Shown here: positions 51,901 through 59,950 of the stretch, piece after piece | Position numbering within the stretch: position 1 is the first letter of the stretch | Layout: each line of letters starts with the position of its first letter | Assembly (NCBI RefSeq): GCF_039978735.1 | Contig: NZ_JBDWAS010000058.1 | Location: forward strand, 4,636 to 68,635 | Direction of reading: 5' to 3' | Length of the DNA stretch: 64,000 bases | Source: Maricaulis sp039978735 | GTDB lineage: Bacteria > Pseudomonadota > Alphaproteobacteria > Caulobacterales > Maricaulaceae | Translations under genes and position numbers: made by a program | Notes under the pieces: model-generated | What the model was told of the DNA's origin: nothing | Database searches by the model: none | What the model saw: the letters and a program-made list of their open reading frames with translations, nothing else

Positions 51901-52098
51901 GATGTCACCACCAAAGGGATTGATGTCCCCGCCGAAGGGATTGATGTCCCCGCCAAAGGGATTGATGTCGCCGCCCATGGCCCGGACGGGCCCCTGGCCG
52001 GTGGCTTCCTGCGCCAGAACGCCCTGGCTGAAGATTGCGGAAGACACGACGAGCGCGGTTGCAGCCGCACCGCTCAACAACTGACGTTTCATGGACAT
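48940..52098 (-). CDS. Subtilase (S8) autotransporter with GGDINPF repeat domain
   Basis: The ATG at 52098 gives 1052 residues (an ATG two codons later is equally possible). A signal peptide ends VLAQ; residues about 42-223 are 26 heptads based on GGDINPF. A linker leads to a subtilisin-type domain with Asp357 (IGLMDFST), His381 (RDFHHGAAV), Asn478 (AAGND) and Ser562 (VSGTSFAAPLVSGAAAL). A C-terminal autotransporter beta-barrel ends in RMRF. The protein should be displayed or released at the cell surface. The heptad domain lies between signal peptide and protease, where a propeptide is normally found, and has no known counterpart to me. A CtrA box lies in the promoter region. Confidence 0.88.
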   Translation of the reverse strand: MSMKRQLLSGAAATALVVSSAIFSQGVLAQEATGQGPVRAMGGDINPFGGDINPFGGDINPFGGDINPFGGDINPFGGDINPFGGDINPFGGDINPFGGDINPFGGDINPFGGDINPFGGDINPFGGDINPFQASQSPFYGFVSPFWGNVEPYWGDINPFGGDINPFGGDINPFGGDINPFGGDINPFGGDINPFWGDLSTVGGDINPFGGDINPFGGDINPFWETAGGVWGVMNLGWDQIDPETGDYQPIADGLNLIFDEAENVFGEAIQSATGKSMNEAFLNALLDDFGIDPANPASLASMDAADRSEFFLTFYDNLMSYTGIDHVDHWMAATNWYPALSQMYGGGDRVRIGLMDFSTRSGDGYFQLSQGDFGSRDFHHGAAVRSLINAPLDGSGVMGVAQNADLISFDPYDDTQTTDWGTVELGMSYLALMQTDIVNLSMGVSGWTLAPEWERIFTSPFVRLFGDDTLFVLAAGNDGAAQTVDVDWTGVNTVENLLIVGSVDPGGHISSFSNRPGDACLTVRGSCQPGHRLMDRFLVAPGELILVDDSDGGVVRVSGTSFAAPLVSGAAALVKGHWGWLEGADLADVLLQSATDLGDEGVDAVYGHGLLNVAGAMAPIDAGDLYVVDRRGRQVSASDVMIDGGRLRFRYGSSDTVVLFENVNDTFRDFEISVDALTAGSSLSDNVSSIYAETYIYERTTGSSGASFTDAGLMDRPVLRRGNLEVTAFAGATDLQGRGLSRELGFQTGLRFADRSTGRDVMLGVGEGALALTGNDGFGLFSDHRPETGGVNPVLGFASGGVFAASGFQLSERTRLTVGSTMNHEERTYLIPGTGEERPLHDGLAAYQAMALNVAIEHRLSDTTTLHGAVTQLHETTGLLGAQGTGPLDFSGGADTSAFSMGVDTELTPRLRLSASTTAAVTRQTAFDSGLLDLDDNIVSTAAQMSIQYSGIAGEADAIRVSLMQPLHVETGSLRYTAARVTDRETGALGFDSQVWELGGERPLYTEFLYSTPLPGIMGEASLFARQQVAGNAFDRARNDLAAGASFRMRF
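51430..51975 (-). repeat. 26 tandem 21-bp units encoding GGDINPF heptads
   Basis: 546 bases = 26 units of 21. From the N-terminal end: 13 exact GGDINPF, then QASQSPF, YGFVSPF, WGNVEPY, WGDINPF, five GGDINPF, WGDLSTV and three GGDINPF. DNA variants of the unit alternate in pairs over several hundred bases, giving a 42-bp higher-order period. Confidence 0.95.
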
Positions 52099-52115
52099 CC
52101 CGTTCGCTTGGCCCG

Positions 52116-52131
52116 TTAAGAGAATATTAAC
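52116..52131. promoter_or_regulatory. CtrA-type binding site
   Basis: TTAA-GAGAATA-TTAAC matches the CtrA consensus TTAA-N7-TTAAC exactly, and the reverse strand also reads TTAA-N7-TTAAC. It lies 17 bases before the autotransporter ATG, so it probably overlaps the core promoter or start of transcription. Confidence 0.6.
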
Positions 52132-52294
52132 AGAGCTTTCAGTGGCTCGGCTAGGGGCGAGGCGCAATTTATGCTCGATATTTTATACATCGGGCCCGAC
52201 AGCGTGTGCGGCCCCGGCGCGAGGCGAAACTCTGCGGCGTCCGGGCGCACACCCTGCCTGCCGCATCGTGTTATAGAGAGCCGGTGAAGGGTGG

Positions 52295-53044
52295 ATGGAG
52301 CCCATGCAGGACACGCAGGGCCAGAGCGGTCGAGACCGGGACACGGCGTGTTTTCGCACGCGCGGCCTGACGAAAGTCTATGGCAGCGGTGCGTCTGCTG
52401 TGCATGCCCTGCGTGGCGTCGATCTGGACATTCCCGAGGGCGATCTGGTGGTCCTGCTGGGGCCGTCCGGTTCGGGAAAGTCCACGCTGCTCAACATACT
52501 GGGCGGTCTGGACCGGCCGACCGGCGGTGAATTCCTGTTCCGGGGTGAGAATCTCACTCAGGCCTCGACCCGGGCGCTGACCCTCTACCGGCGCCGGCAT
52601 GTCGGCTTCGTCTTCCAGTTCTACAATCTGATGCCCTCGCTGACGGCGCGGGAAAATGTCGAGCTGGTGACCGAGATCGCGCAGAACGGTCTGTCCGCCG
52701 GCGAGGCGCTCGAGCTGGTCGGTCTGGAAAAGCGTGCCGATCATTTTCCCGCCGAACTGTCCGGCGGCGAGCAGCAGCGGGTCGCGATCGCGCGGGCCAT
52801 CGCCAAGCGGCCCGAGGTCATGCTGTGCGACGAACCGACCGGCGCGCTCGACAGTGCGACCGGTATCCGCGTGCTGCAGGCGCTCAAGACCGTCAACGAG
52901 ACGCTGGGCGCGACGACGATCATCATCACCCACAATGCCGGCGTCGCGGACATGGCGCATCGCGTCATCACCTTTTCCGACGGGCAGGTCGGCAATGTCC
53001 GCGTCAACACCGAACGCGCCAATCCGGAGGATCTGGCATGGTAG
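52295..53044 (+). CDS. ABC exporter ATP-binding protein
   Basis: A 249-residue ATPase with Walker A GPSGSGKS, signature LSGGEQQRVAIARA, Walker B VMLCDEPTGALD and switch IITHN. The first 20 residues are a polar extension; a second ATG is at codon 4. It belongs to the MacB/LolD/DevA group. It overlaps the permease gene by seven bases and is first in a three-gene operon with no outer-membrane component nearby. Confidence 0.92.
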   Translation: MEPMQDTQGQSGRDRDTACFRTRGLTKVYGSGASAVHALRGVDLDIPEGDLVVLLGPSGSGKSTLLNILGGLDRPTGGEFLFRGENLTQASTRALTLYRRRHVGFVFQFYNLMPSLTARENVELVTEIAQNGLSAGEALELVGLEKRADHFPAELSGGEQQRVAIARAIAKRPEVMLCDEPTGALDSATGIRVLQALKTVNETLGATTIIITHNAGVADMAHRVITFSDGQVGNVRVNTERANPEDLAW

Positions 53045-55440
53045 GCGGCGGTCGGTTCGACATGGCGCGCCTGGTGCCGCGCAAGCTCGACCGAAAACTC
53101 CTGCGTGACCTCTGGGCGACCAAGATGCAGGCCATCGCGATCGCCTTTGTCGTGGCTGCCGGTATCGCGGTTCATGTCGTGGCGGCCGGCATGCTCGATT
53201 CGCTGCAGGAAACCCGGCGTGCGTATTACGACCGCTACCGGTTTGCCGATGTCTGGGCGCCGGTGGTGCGGGCGCCCGACCGGCTCCTCGCCGGTATCCG
53301 CGACATTCCCGGCGTGGCCGCTGCCGAAACGCGGGTGACATCGCATGTCCTGTTCGACATTCCCGGCATGGACGCGCCCGCCAGCGGCCAGGCGATTTCC
53401 CTGCCGGACAACGGCCGCCCCGCCGTCAATCACATCCATCTGACCGAAGGCCGTCTGCCCCGCCGCGGCCAGCGCGACGAGGCCGTTCTGCTGGACGCCT
53501 TTGCCCGGGCCCACGGCATTGCGGTCGGGGACACCGTCGCCCTGACGCTGCATGGCGGACGGGAGGAGTTGCGGATAGTCGGGATCGCGCTTTCGCCGGA
53601 GCATGTCTATGCGGTGGCGCCGGGGCAGCTTGTGCCGGATGCACGGCTGTTCGGCGTTGTCTGGATGGGGCGCGAGGCCCTGGCCCAGGCCGTCGACCGC
53701 GACGGCGCTTTTACCGAGGCCGTTGTGACGCTGGAGCCGGGCTATCCGGAGGCCGCGGTGACCGGCGCCCTGGACCGGCTGCTGGCGCCCTATGGCGCAC
53801 CGGGTGCCTACGGCCGGGAGCAGCAGATCTCCGACGCCTTCATCTCCAGCGAGATCACACAGCTGTCGACCATGGCGCGCGTGCTGCCGCCGATCTTTCT
53901 CGCCGTTGCCGCCTTTCTGGTGAATGTCGTCCTCACCCGGCTCGTGGCGATGGAGCGGACCGAGATCGGCCTGCTCAAGGCGTTCGGCTATCACGATGGC
54001 GACGTGGTCTGGCACTATGTGAAGTTCGCTGGTGCCATCGGGGTGCTGGGCCTGGCGATCGGGCTCGGCCTGGGCACCTGGCTCGGCCGGCAGATGGCGG
54101 TGCTCTACACCGAATACTACCACTTTCCCTTCCTGATCTTCCGTCTCGAGGCGGGGGTCTATCTGTCGGCCTGTCTCGTGACGGCCCTCGCCGTGGGCGG
54201 CGGTGGCGCCCTGGCCGCCTGGCGGGCCGCCCGGCTCGATCCGGCCGTGGCGATGCGCGCGCCGCCGCCGCCCGACTATTCCAAGTCCATCGGCGCCGGC
54301 CTGACGCGCTGGCGGATGCTCGACCGCCAGACCCGGATGGTGTTCCGCCAGATCCTGCGCTGGCCGGGCCGTTCCGCTTTCACCCTGGTCGGCGTGTCCG
54401 TGTCCGGCGGGCTTTTGATCGGCACGCTCTTCTTCCTCGACAGTGTCGACGTGATGATCGACGTCTATTTCAACAGCGCCAACCGGCAGGACGTCTCCGT
54501 GTCCTTTGTCGAGCCGCGCTCCTGGGAGGCCTTTCATTCGCTGCGCCGCATGCCGGGCGTGATCGAGGCCGAGCCCGTGCGGCAGGTCGCGGTGCGGCTG
54601 CGGCATGGCGCCGCCGAGGAGCGCACGGCGCTGTCCGGTGTGCCGCGCGGGGCGCGCCTGTCGCGCATGGTCGATCTGGACAATCGCAGCGTCGAGGCGC
54701 CGCCGGGGGCCCTGGTCATGTCGCAGGACCTGGCCGACAAGCTGTCCATTGCCGCCGGCGATCTTATCGAGGTCGAGGTCACCGAAGGGCGCCGTCCGGT
54801 TTTCGAACTGCCGGTCTCGGCCGTCACCACGACCCTGGTCGGTTCCGGACTGCAGATGGAGATCGGCGACCTGAACCGCCTGCTGGGCGAGGGGCGGGTG
54901 CTGTCGGGGGCGTCGCTGCGGGTCGACGCCCATGAAACCCGTGCGCTCTATGCCCGGCTCAAGGATACGCCGGGCATTGCCGGCGTCTCGCTGCAGAGCG
55001 AGGCCGAGGAGCGCTTCGTGGAGCTGCTGGACCAGAGCCTGGGCACCTCGATCGTCATCTATACCGGGTTTGCGGCCCTGATCGCGATCGGCGTGGTCTA
55101 CAACAGTGTGCGCATCTCGTTTTCCGAACGCGAGCATGAACTCGCCGTGCTGCGCGTCCTCGGTTTCACGCGCGGCGAGGTCGCCTATGTGCTGCTCGGC
55201 GAGATCGCCATCCTGACGCTGCTGGCCCTGCCGGTCGGCGCACTCATGGGAACCGGGCTGGCCTGGGGCTTCTCCCAGGCGATGAGTTCGGACCTGTTCC
55301 GCCTGCCCTTCGTGATCAGCCCGCGCACTTATGGCTATGCGGCCGGTGTCGTGCTGGTGATCGCGATATCGTCCGCCCTCATGATCCGCTCCCGGCTGGA
55401 CAAGCTGGACATGGTCGCCGTGCTCAAGTCCGGCGAATAG
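53038..55440 (+). CDS. ABC exporter permease with two FtsX domains
   Basis: An 800-residue permease starting at the ATG that overlaps the ATPase stop. One helix at about residues 38-60 precedes a periplasmic MacB-like domain. Then come three helices of the first FtsX unit (with AMERTEIGLLKAFGYHDGDV), a second periplasmic domain, and a second FtsX unit (with EREHELAVLRVLGFTRGEV) ending in LDMVAVLKSGE. The double layout differs from the single-unit MacB permease at 7100 and is typical of FtsX-type exporters for lipids, peptides or drugs. Confidence 0.92.
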   Translation: MVGGGRFDMARLVPRKLDRKLLRDLWATKMQAIAIAFVVAAGIAVHVVAAGMLDSLQETRRAYYDRYRFADVWAPVVRAPDRLLAGIRDIPGVAAAETRVTSHVLFDIPGMDAPASGQAISLPDNGRPAVNHIHLTEGRLPRRGQRDEAVLLDAFARAHGIAVGDTVALTLHGGREELRIVGIALSPEHVYAVAPGQLVPDARLFGVVWMGREALAQAVDRDGAFTEAVVTLEPGYPEAAVTGALDRLLAPYGAPGAYGREQQISDAFISSEITQLSTMARVLPPIFLAVAAFLVNVVLTRLVAMERTEIGLLKAFGYHDGDVVWHYVKFAGAIGVLGLAIGLGLGTWLGRQMAVLYTEYYHFPFLIFRLEAGVYLSACLVTALAVGGGGALAAWRAARLDPAVAMRAPPPPDYSKSIGAGLTRWRMLDRQTRMVFRQILRWPGRSAFTLVGVSVSGGLLIGTLFFLDSVDVMIDVYFNSANRQDVSVSFVEPRSWEAFHSLRRMPGVIEAEPVRQVAVRLRHGAAEERTALSGVPRGARLSRMVDLDNRSVEAPPGALVMSQDLADKLSIAAGDLIEVEVTEGRRPVFELPVSAVTTTLVGSGLQMEIGDLNRLLGEGRVLSGASLRVDAHETRALYARLKDTPGIAGVSLQSEAEERFVELLDQSLGTSIVIYTGFAALIAIGVVYNSVRISFSEREHELAVLRVLGFTRGEVAYVLLGEIAILTLLALPVGALMGTGLAWGFSQAMSSDLFRLPFVISPRTYGYAAGVVLVIAISSALMIRSRLDKLDMVAVLKSGE

Positions 55441-55452
55441 GAGATCATTCGC

Positions 55453-56658
55453 ATGAAACTCAGCTTCCGAACCGTGTTCTGGGGACTGGCCGCACTGATC
55501 GTCGTCATCCTTCTGGTGCTGGCCTTCCGCCCTCGGCCATTGCCGGTCGATATGGGCGAGGTCATGAGCGGGCCCATGTCGGTCACGGTGAGCGATGAGG
55601 GGCGGACGCGGATCCGCGATGTCTATGCCGTCGCCGCCCCGGTCGGCGGCCGCCTGCTGCGGGTGGCAGCCGAAGCCGGCGATGCCGTTGCGGCCGGCGA
55701 TGTGGTGGCCCGTCTCCTGCCCAGCGAGCCGGCTTTCCTGGATGCCCGCACAGAAGCCGAGGCGCGCGCTGCCGTCGATCTCGCCGAGGCCGGCCTCGCC
55801 GCATCCCGCGCCGATGCCGAGAGCACCGCCGCCACGCTGGAGCTCGCACGGTCGGAACATGCGCGTATCCGCTCGCTGTTCGACAGCGGGATCGCCTCCC
55901 AGGCGCAACTCGATCGCCTGGCCAGCGAGCTGCGCGCGGCCCGGGCGGCGGACAACCGGGCGCGGGCCTCGGTCAATATGCGGCAGGCGGAGGTGGAAGC
56001 CGCGCGTGTCCGGCTGCTCGAGCCGGATGGCGCGCCGGGCGGCAATGGCAGCGTGCTGGACATCCGGGCGCCGATCGGCGGTGTCGTGCTGCGGGTGCTG
56101 CAGGAAAGTGAAACGCCGCTCGCGCCGGGCGCCGTCGTGATGGAAATCGGCGATCCGGCGGACCTGGAGGTCGTGGCAGAATTCCTCTCCACCGAAGCCG
56201 TGCAGGTTGAAGCGGGCGCCGCCGCCCGGATCACCGGCTGGGGTGCTGGAAACGACCCGCTTTCAGCGCGCGTGCGCCGGATCGAGCCCTATGGCTTCCT
56301 GAAGGTCTCGGCGCTGGGGGTCGAGGAGCAGCGGGTCAATGTGATCCTCGATTTCGACGCGCCGGCCGACAGCTGGCGGCGGCTGGGCCATGGTTACCGG
56401 GTCGAGGCGGCGATCACCGTGTGGGAGACCGGCGAAGCGGTTCAGGTGCCCGTCGCGGCCCTGTTCCGCGAGGATGGCAGCTGGGCCGTCTACCGGGTCG
56501 AGGACGGCCGGGCGCGTCTGACCCCGGTCGAGATCGGCCACGACAATGGCGAGACTGCGGAGATCCTGTCCGGGATCGAACCGGGGCGCCGCATCATCCT
56601 CTATCCCGGTGCAGGCCTGTCCGACGGCGTTCGCGTGGCGCTGCGCGATCCGGAATAA
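55453..56658 (+). CDS. Periplasmic adaptor subunit, HlyD family
   Basis: A 401-residue adaptor with an uncleaved or signal-anchor N-terminal helix (VFWGLAALIVVILLVLAF), a lipoyl half motif (VAAPVGGRLLRVAAEAGDAV), a short coiled coil (about 95-185), the second lipoyl half (IRAPIGGVVLRVLQESETPL) and beta domains to the C-terminus. It follows the permease by 12 bases and completes an ATPase-permease-adaptor exporter that must borrow a TolC protein from elsewhere, possibly that at 8286. Confidence 0.9.
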   Translation: MKLSFRTVFWGLAALIVVILLVLAFRPRPLPVDMGEVMSGPMSVTVSDEGRTRIRDVYAVAAPVGGRLLRVAAEAGDAVAAGDVVARLLPSEPAFLDARTEAEARAAVDLAEAGLAASRADAESTAATLELARSEHARIRSLFDSGIASQAQLDRLASELRAARAADNRARASVNMRQAEVEAARVRLLEPDGAPGGNGSVLDIRAPIGGVVLRVLQESETPLAPGAVVMEIGDPADLEVVAEFLSTEAVQVEAGAAARITGWGAGNDPLSARVRRIEPYGFLKVSALGVEEQRVNVILDFDAPADSWRRLGHGYRVEAAITVWETGEAVQVPVAALFREDGSWAVYRVEDGRARLTPVEIGHDNGETAEILSGIEPGRRIILYPGAGLSDGVRVALRDPE

Positions 56659-56664
56659 AAGGAA

Positions 56665-56690
56665 CGGCGGCCCGAAAGACCGGGCCGCCG
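56665..56690. terminator. Bidirectional hairpin between convergent genes
   Basis: Perfect 10-bp stem CGGCGGCCCG / CGGGCCGCCG with a 6-base loop AAAGAC. On the - strand it is followed by TTCCTTTTATT, so it suits the TonB receptor gene best. Confidence 0.65.
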
Positions 56691-56717
56691 CACAGGGATG
56701 TGCCGGCTGGTTGGGGC

Positions 56718-59696
56718 CTAGAAGTTGACTGTCACACCCACCGTGTAGACCCGGCCCAGCACGTCATAGAGGCTGGGGAAGGTGTTGCCGGAGTTGAACG
56801 AGGTCGTCCCCGTCGAGTTGCCGATGACCGGCGGATCCTCGTCGAAGATGTTGGTGACCGTCGCGTTGAAACGGACATTGTCGTTCAGCCGGTAGGACCC
56901 GGCGAGATCGAAATAATCGTAGGCTTCGATCGAACGGAAGGCCGGGAACAGGTTTGCGGCCTCCCCCGTCTGCGCATCCATGCCGGACAGGTGACGCCAC
57001 AGGTAGGACAGTTCCACATCGTCGAAGCGCCAGGTGGTGCGCTGGACGATACGCAGCTGCGGCACCGGATCGCAGGTCGTGCCGTAATACCCGTTGCAGT
57101 CGACCACCGCCGAGAAGGGCGCCGATTGCAGCTCGTTGGTCATGTAGTAGTTGGCGTTGACGTTGATATCGAGATTGCCCCAGTTGCCCAGGTCGTAACC
57201 CGTATTGGCACTGATCTCGATGCCCTCGGCCCGGCGGAAGGTCAGGTTGGTGTTGTAGCCGGGAAGGCCGGCACCGGACGTCGCCAGCGACCCGTTGATC
57301 CGCACGATCCCGGCACAGCCGGCCGGATCGGCCAGGACGTAGCACGCATCCATCGCTTCCTGTCCCGAGAACGTCCCGATGAAGTCGTCGATCTGGATAT
57401 CGTAATAGTCGATCGAGATCAGCGGGTCGGTGACGCGGGGCAGGTTGAGGCTGGGCGACCAAACCAGGCCCAGCGTCAGGGTTTCCGCCGTTTCCGGTCC
57501 GGGCAGTGCGTTCGGCTGGGTGCCGCCGAACTGGTTGACCTGGCCGGACACGATGTCGCCGACGACACCGACCAGCGCCGGCGGCACGCCGGTCGCTTCG
57601 CACAATGCGCGCAGATTGGCGTCGATCGGGTTTGGATTGCCCGCCGAGCAGGGGTCGAACGTCGCGTTGGACAGGCCTGTGGTGATCGGGCTGAACAGCT
57701 CACTGATGTTCGGGGCACGGTTGGCCTGCTGCAGCATGGCCCGCAGACGCAGGCTTTCGACCGGAGACCAGTTGATACCGGCCTTCCAGGTCGCTGACTG
57801 GCCGGAGATGGAATAGTCCGAAAGGCGATAGCCCAGCTCTACATTGAGGTCTTCGAACAGGGGCCGCCCCTCGGCCAGCGGGATGAACATCTCGCCGAAG
57901 GCCTCGTAGACGTCATAGGAACCGGAGACCGGCAGCACATTGCCGCCGGCGCCGCCCTGACAGCTGGTCGGCGGGGTTTGCAGGCAGTTGTCGGGCAAGG
58001 TCGAAGCCGTTTCCTGGCGATACTCGATCCCGAACGCCGCATCGACCGGATTGTCTGCCCAGGGCATCTGCCAGCCGGACACCGGTCCGCTCATCGAGGC
58101 GGACAGGATGTCCTGTGTCGTCTTTTCCTGCAGCAATGCCGTCACCGAGGCATAGCCCGCCATGGCGTCGGTGATGATCCCGAAACCGCCGGAGAACAGA
58201 TCGAGCGGCACACAGGTCGACGGGCCGACCTGTCCGTTCGGCGTGATACAGGTGGTCGCGTCGACCGTATTCAGCGCCGTCGCGATATTGGTCACATTCG
58301 TGTAGCCGGCGCGGACCCGGGTCCGGTCGGATTCGCCGTGCTGGTAGGACAGATCATAGGCCCAGTCGCCCCACAGATCACCGCGCAGGCCGGCAACGAT
58401 GTGGAACTGGTTGGCATCGAATGCTTCCGAGCGTGTGCCCAGTTCCAGCGTGCGGCGGCGGATCGGCACCGAGATGGAGTCGTTGAGGTCGAAAAGACCG
58501 TTGGAATTGTTGTCGATCGCACCGGTTGTCGGATCAAACACGCCGACGCCCGCATTCGTCGCGAAGCTGTTGACCTGGTCCAGGATCGACTGGCGGGCAG
58601 CGGCCGACAGGAAGGGGTTCATCAGTGGAAGGGTGAACACATTGCCGAACACGCCGGAGGGCGCGATCTGCTGGGTCACGTTCGTCGCGGTGAAATTGCC
58701 GCGGCCGTAGAGCTCGAAATGCCGGTTGATCTCGTAGCGGCCGACAAAATCGAGATTAAACCGCTCCTGCGGTGTCTGATAGTAGTTGAACGGGTTGAAA
58801 TTGAAGCGGGAACAGCGCGGTCCCAGCGTTCCGTCATTGCGGAATTGCAGGGTCTGTCCCGGCAGGTCCAGCGCGGTCGGAATGGCGGTGGTGGAGCCGG
58901 AGGCCGTGTCGTCGACCCCGTTCGGTGACTGGCAGTCGGCCTCTTCGGGCAGCAACGGGGCGCCGCCCAGACCGGAGCCATTGGTCGACGAGACGCCGAC
59001 AAGCCCGAACGGGCGATCGCCGAACTGCACGCCCATTCGCTGGGTATAGCCCAGGCTGGCCATCACATTGCCACGGCCATTGTCGAGATTGGTGCCCAGA
59101 AGGACGGAAAGATTGTGCTGCTCGCCGTCCGACTGTTCCGATGCGCGGCCCTCATAGCTCAGTTCCACGCCTTCGAAATCATTCTTCAGGATGAAGTTGA
59201 TCGCGCCGGACATGGCATCGGAGCCGTAGACAGCAGACGCCCCGCCGGTGACCACATCGACCCGTTCGAGCATGTTCACGGGAATGGTCTGGGTATCGAC
59301 GGTGCCGGTCAGCGAGAACGGCGTCAGGCGCTTGCCGTCGACCAGAACCAGGCTGCGATTGGTCCCGAGGCCACGCAGGTTGATCGATGCGGCGCCAGAG
59401 GTGCCATTGTTGACGTTCTGGCCATCGCCGGGGATGGTCGATGGAAGGTTGCGGAATATCCGCTCGATATTCGCCTCTTGCTGGAACTCCAGCTCGACTT
59501 CGCTGACTGATGTCACCGGGCTGCTGGAGACCACGTTGGGCGACTGGATACGCGTGCCGGTGACCACGACAATATCATTGCCGGACTCCGGCTCGTCCTG
59601 CGCCAGTGCAGGTGCGCCGGCGGCGGCAAGGCTCAGCGCAACGCCGCCGAGCAGCGCTGTGCGCAGTCTCGGCATGTATCTGTAATGTCCGCTCAT
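56718..59696 (-). CDS. TonB-dependent receptor (992 aa)
   Basis: The ATG at 59696 has GAGGG five bases upstream; the frame stays open 306 bases further but with no signal peptide there. A signal peptide (to ALAQ, about residue 33) is followed by NDIVVVTGTRIQSPN, a plug with VVTGGASAVYGSDAMSGAIN, and a barrel ending VYTVGVTVNF. Plug style matches the receptors at 37768 and 41085. It is transcribed divergently from the LytS/LytR genes, which could control it. Ligand unknown. Confidence 0.95.
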   Translation of the reverse strand: MSGHYRYMPRLRTALLGGVALSLAAAGAPALAQDEPESGNDIVVVTGTRIQSPNVVSSSPVTSVSEVELEFQQEANIERIFRNLPSTIPGDGQNVNNGTSGAASINLRGLGTNRSLVLVDGKRLTPFSLTGTVDTQTIPVNMLERVDVVTGGASAVYGSDAMSGAINFILKNDFEGVELSYEGRASEQSDGEQHNLSVLLGTNLDNGRGNVMASLGYTQRMGVQFGDRPFGLVGVSSTNGSGLGGAPLLPEEADCQSPNGVDDTASGSTTAIPTALDLPGQTLQFRNDGTLGPRCSRFNFNPFNYYQTPQERFNLDFVGRYEINRHFELYGRGNFTATNVTQQIAPSGVFGNVFTLPLMNPFLSAAARQSILDQVNSFATNAGVGVFDPTTGAIDNNSNGLFDLNDSISVPIRRRTLELGTRSEAFDANQFHIVAGLRGDLWGDWAYDLSYQHGESDRTRVRAGYTNVTNIATALNTVDATTCITPNGQVGPSTCVPLDLFSGGFGIITDAMAGYASVTALLQEKTTQDILSASMSGPVSGWQMPWADNPVDAAFGIEYRQETASTLPDNCLQTPPTSCQGGAGGNVLPVSGSYDVYEAFGEMFIPLAEGRPLFEDLNVELGYRLSDYSISGQSATWKAGINWSPVESLRLRAMLQQANRAPNISELFSPITTGLSNATFDPCSAGNPNPIDANLRALCEATGVPPALVGVVGDIVSGQVNQFGGTQPNALPGPETAETLTLGLVWSPSLNLPRVTDPLISIDYYDIQIDDFIGTFSGQEAMDACYVLADPAGCAGIVRINGSLATSGAGLPGYNTNLTFRRAEGIEISANTGYDLGNWGNLDINVNANYYMTNELQSAPFSAVVDCNGYYGTTCDPVPQLRIVQRTTWRFDDVELSYLWRHLSGMDAQTGEAANLFPAFRSIEAYDYFDLAGSYRLNDNVRFNATVTNIFDEDPPVIGNSTGTTSFNSGNTFPSLYDVLGRVYTVGVTVNF

Positions 59697-59950
59697 TTTT
59701 CCCTCGTAGGCATGGATTGAGACAGGCGCATTCGCGCCCCGACGCGCGGTCCCCCCGCTCGTCTCCATCCACGCTGTCATGGGGGCGTGTGACACTTCGC
59801 CAGCAAAGCGTCGATCATCGCGGAAAACGCGACCAGCGGTCTTGGTCGCGGCGAAAAGTCCGGAATTCTTCGGTGAACGGTCCGAAAAGCACGACCAGCG
59901 ACGTTGACGGGCGTTTCCAGTGCGGCCGCGGTCCTGCATATACTGGCGCG

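Noticed and set aside
51430..51975. Possible CRISPR array because of regularly spaced repeats
   Set aside because: Units are contiguous 21-mers without unique spacers, keep a reading frame and lie inside a gene; no cas genes are near.
49192..52119. Open frame of 975 codons on the + strand opposite the autotransporter, with other frames reading MSPPKGL repeats
   Set aside because: The repeats are the reverse complement of the GGDINPF units. The - strand has signal peptide, catalytic triad, barrel, promoter box and terminator.
52741..55908. Antisense open frame of 1055 codons opposite the second ABC operon
   Set aside because: Crosses three coherent + strand genes; low-complexity His/Gln/Asp-rich product typical of antisense frames.
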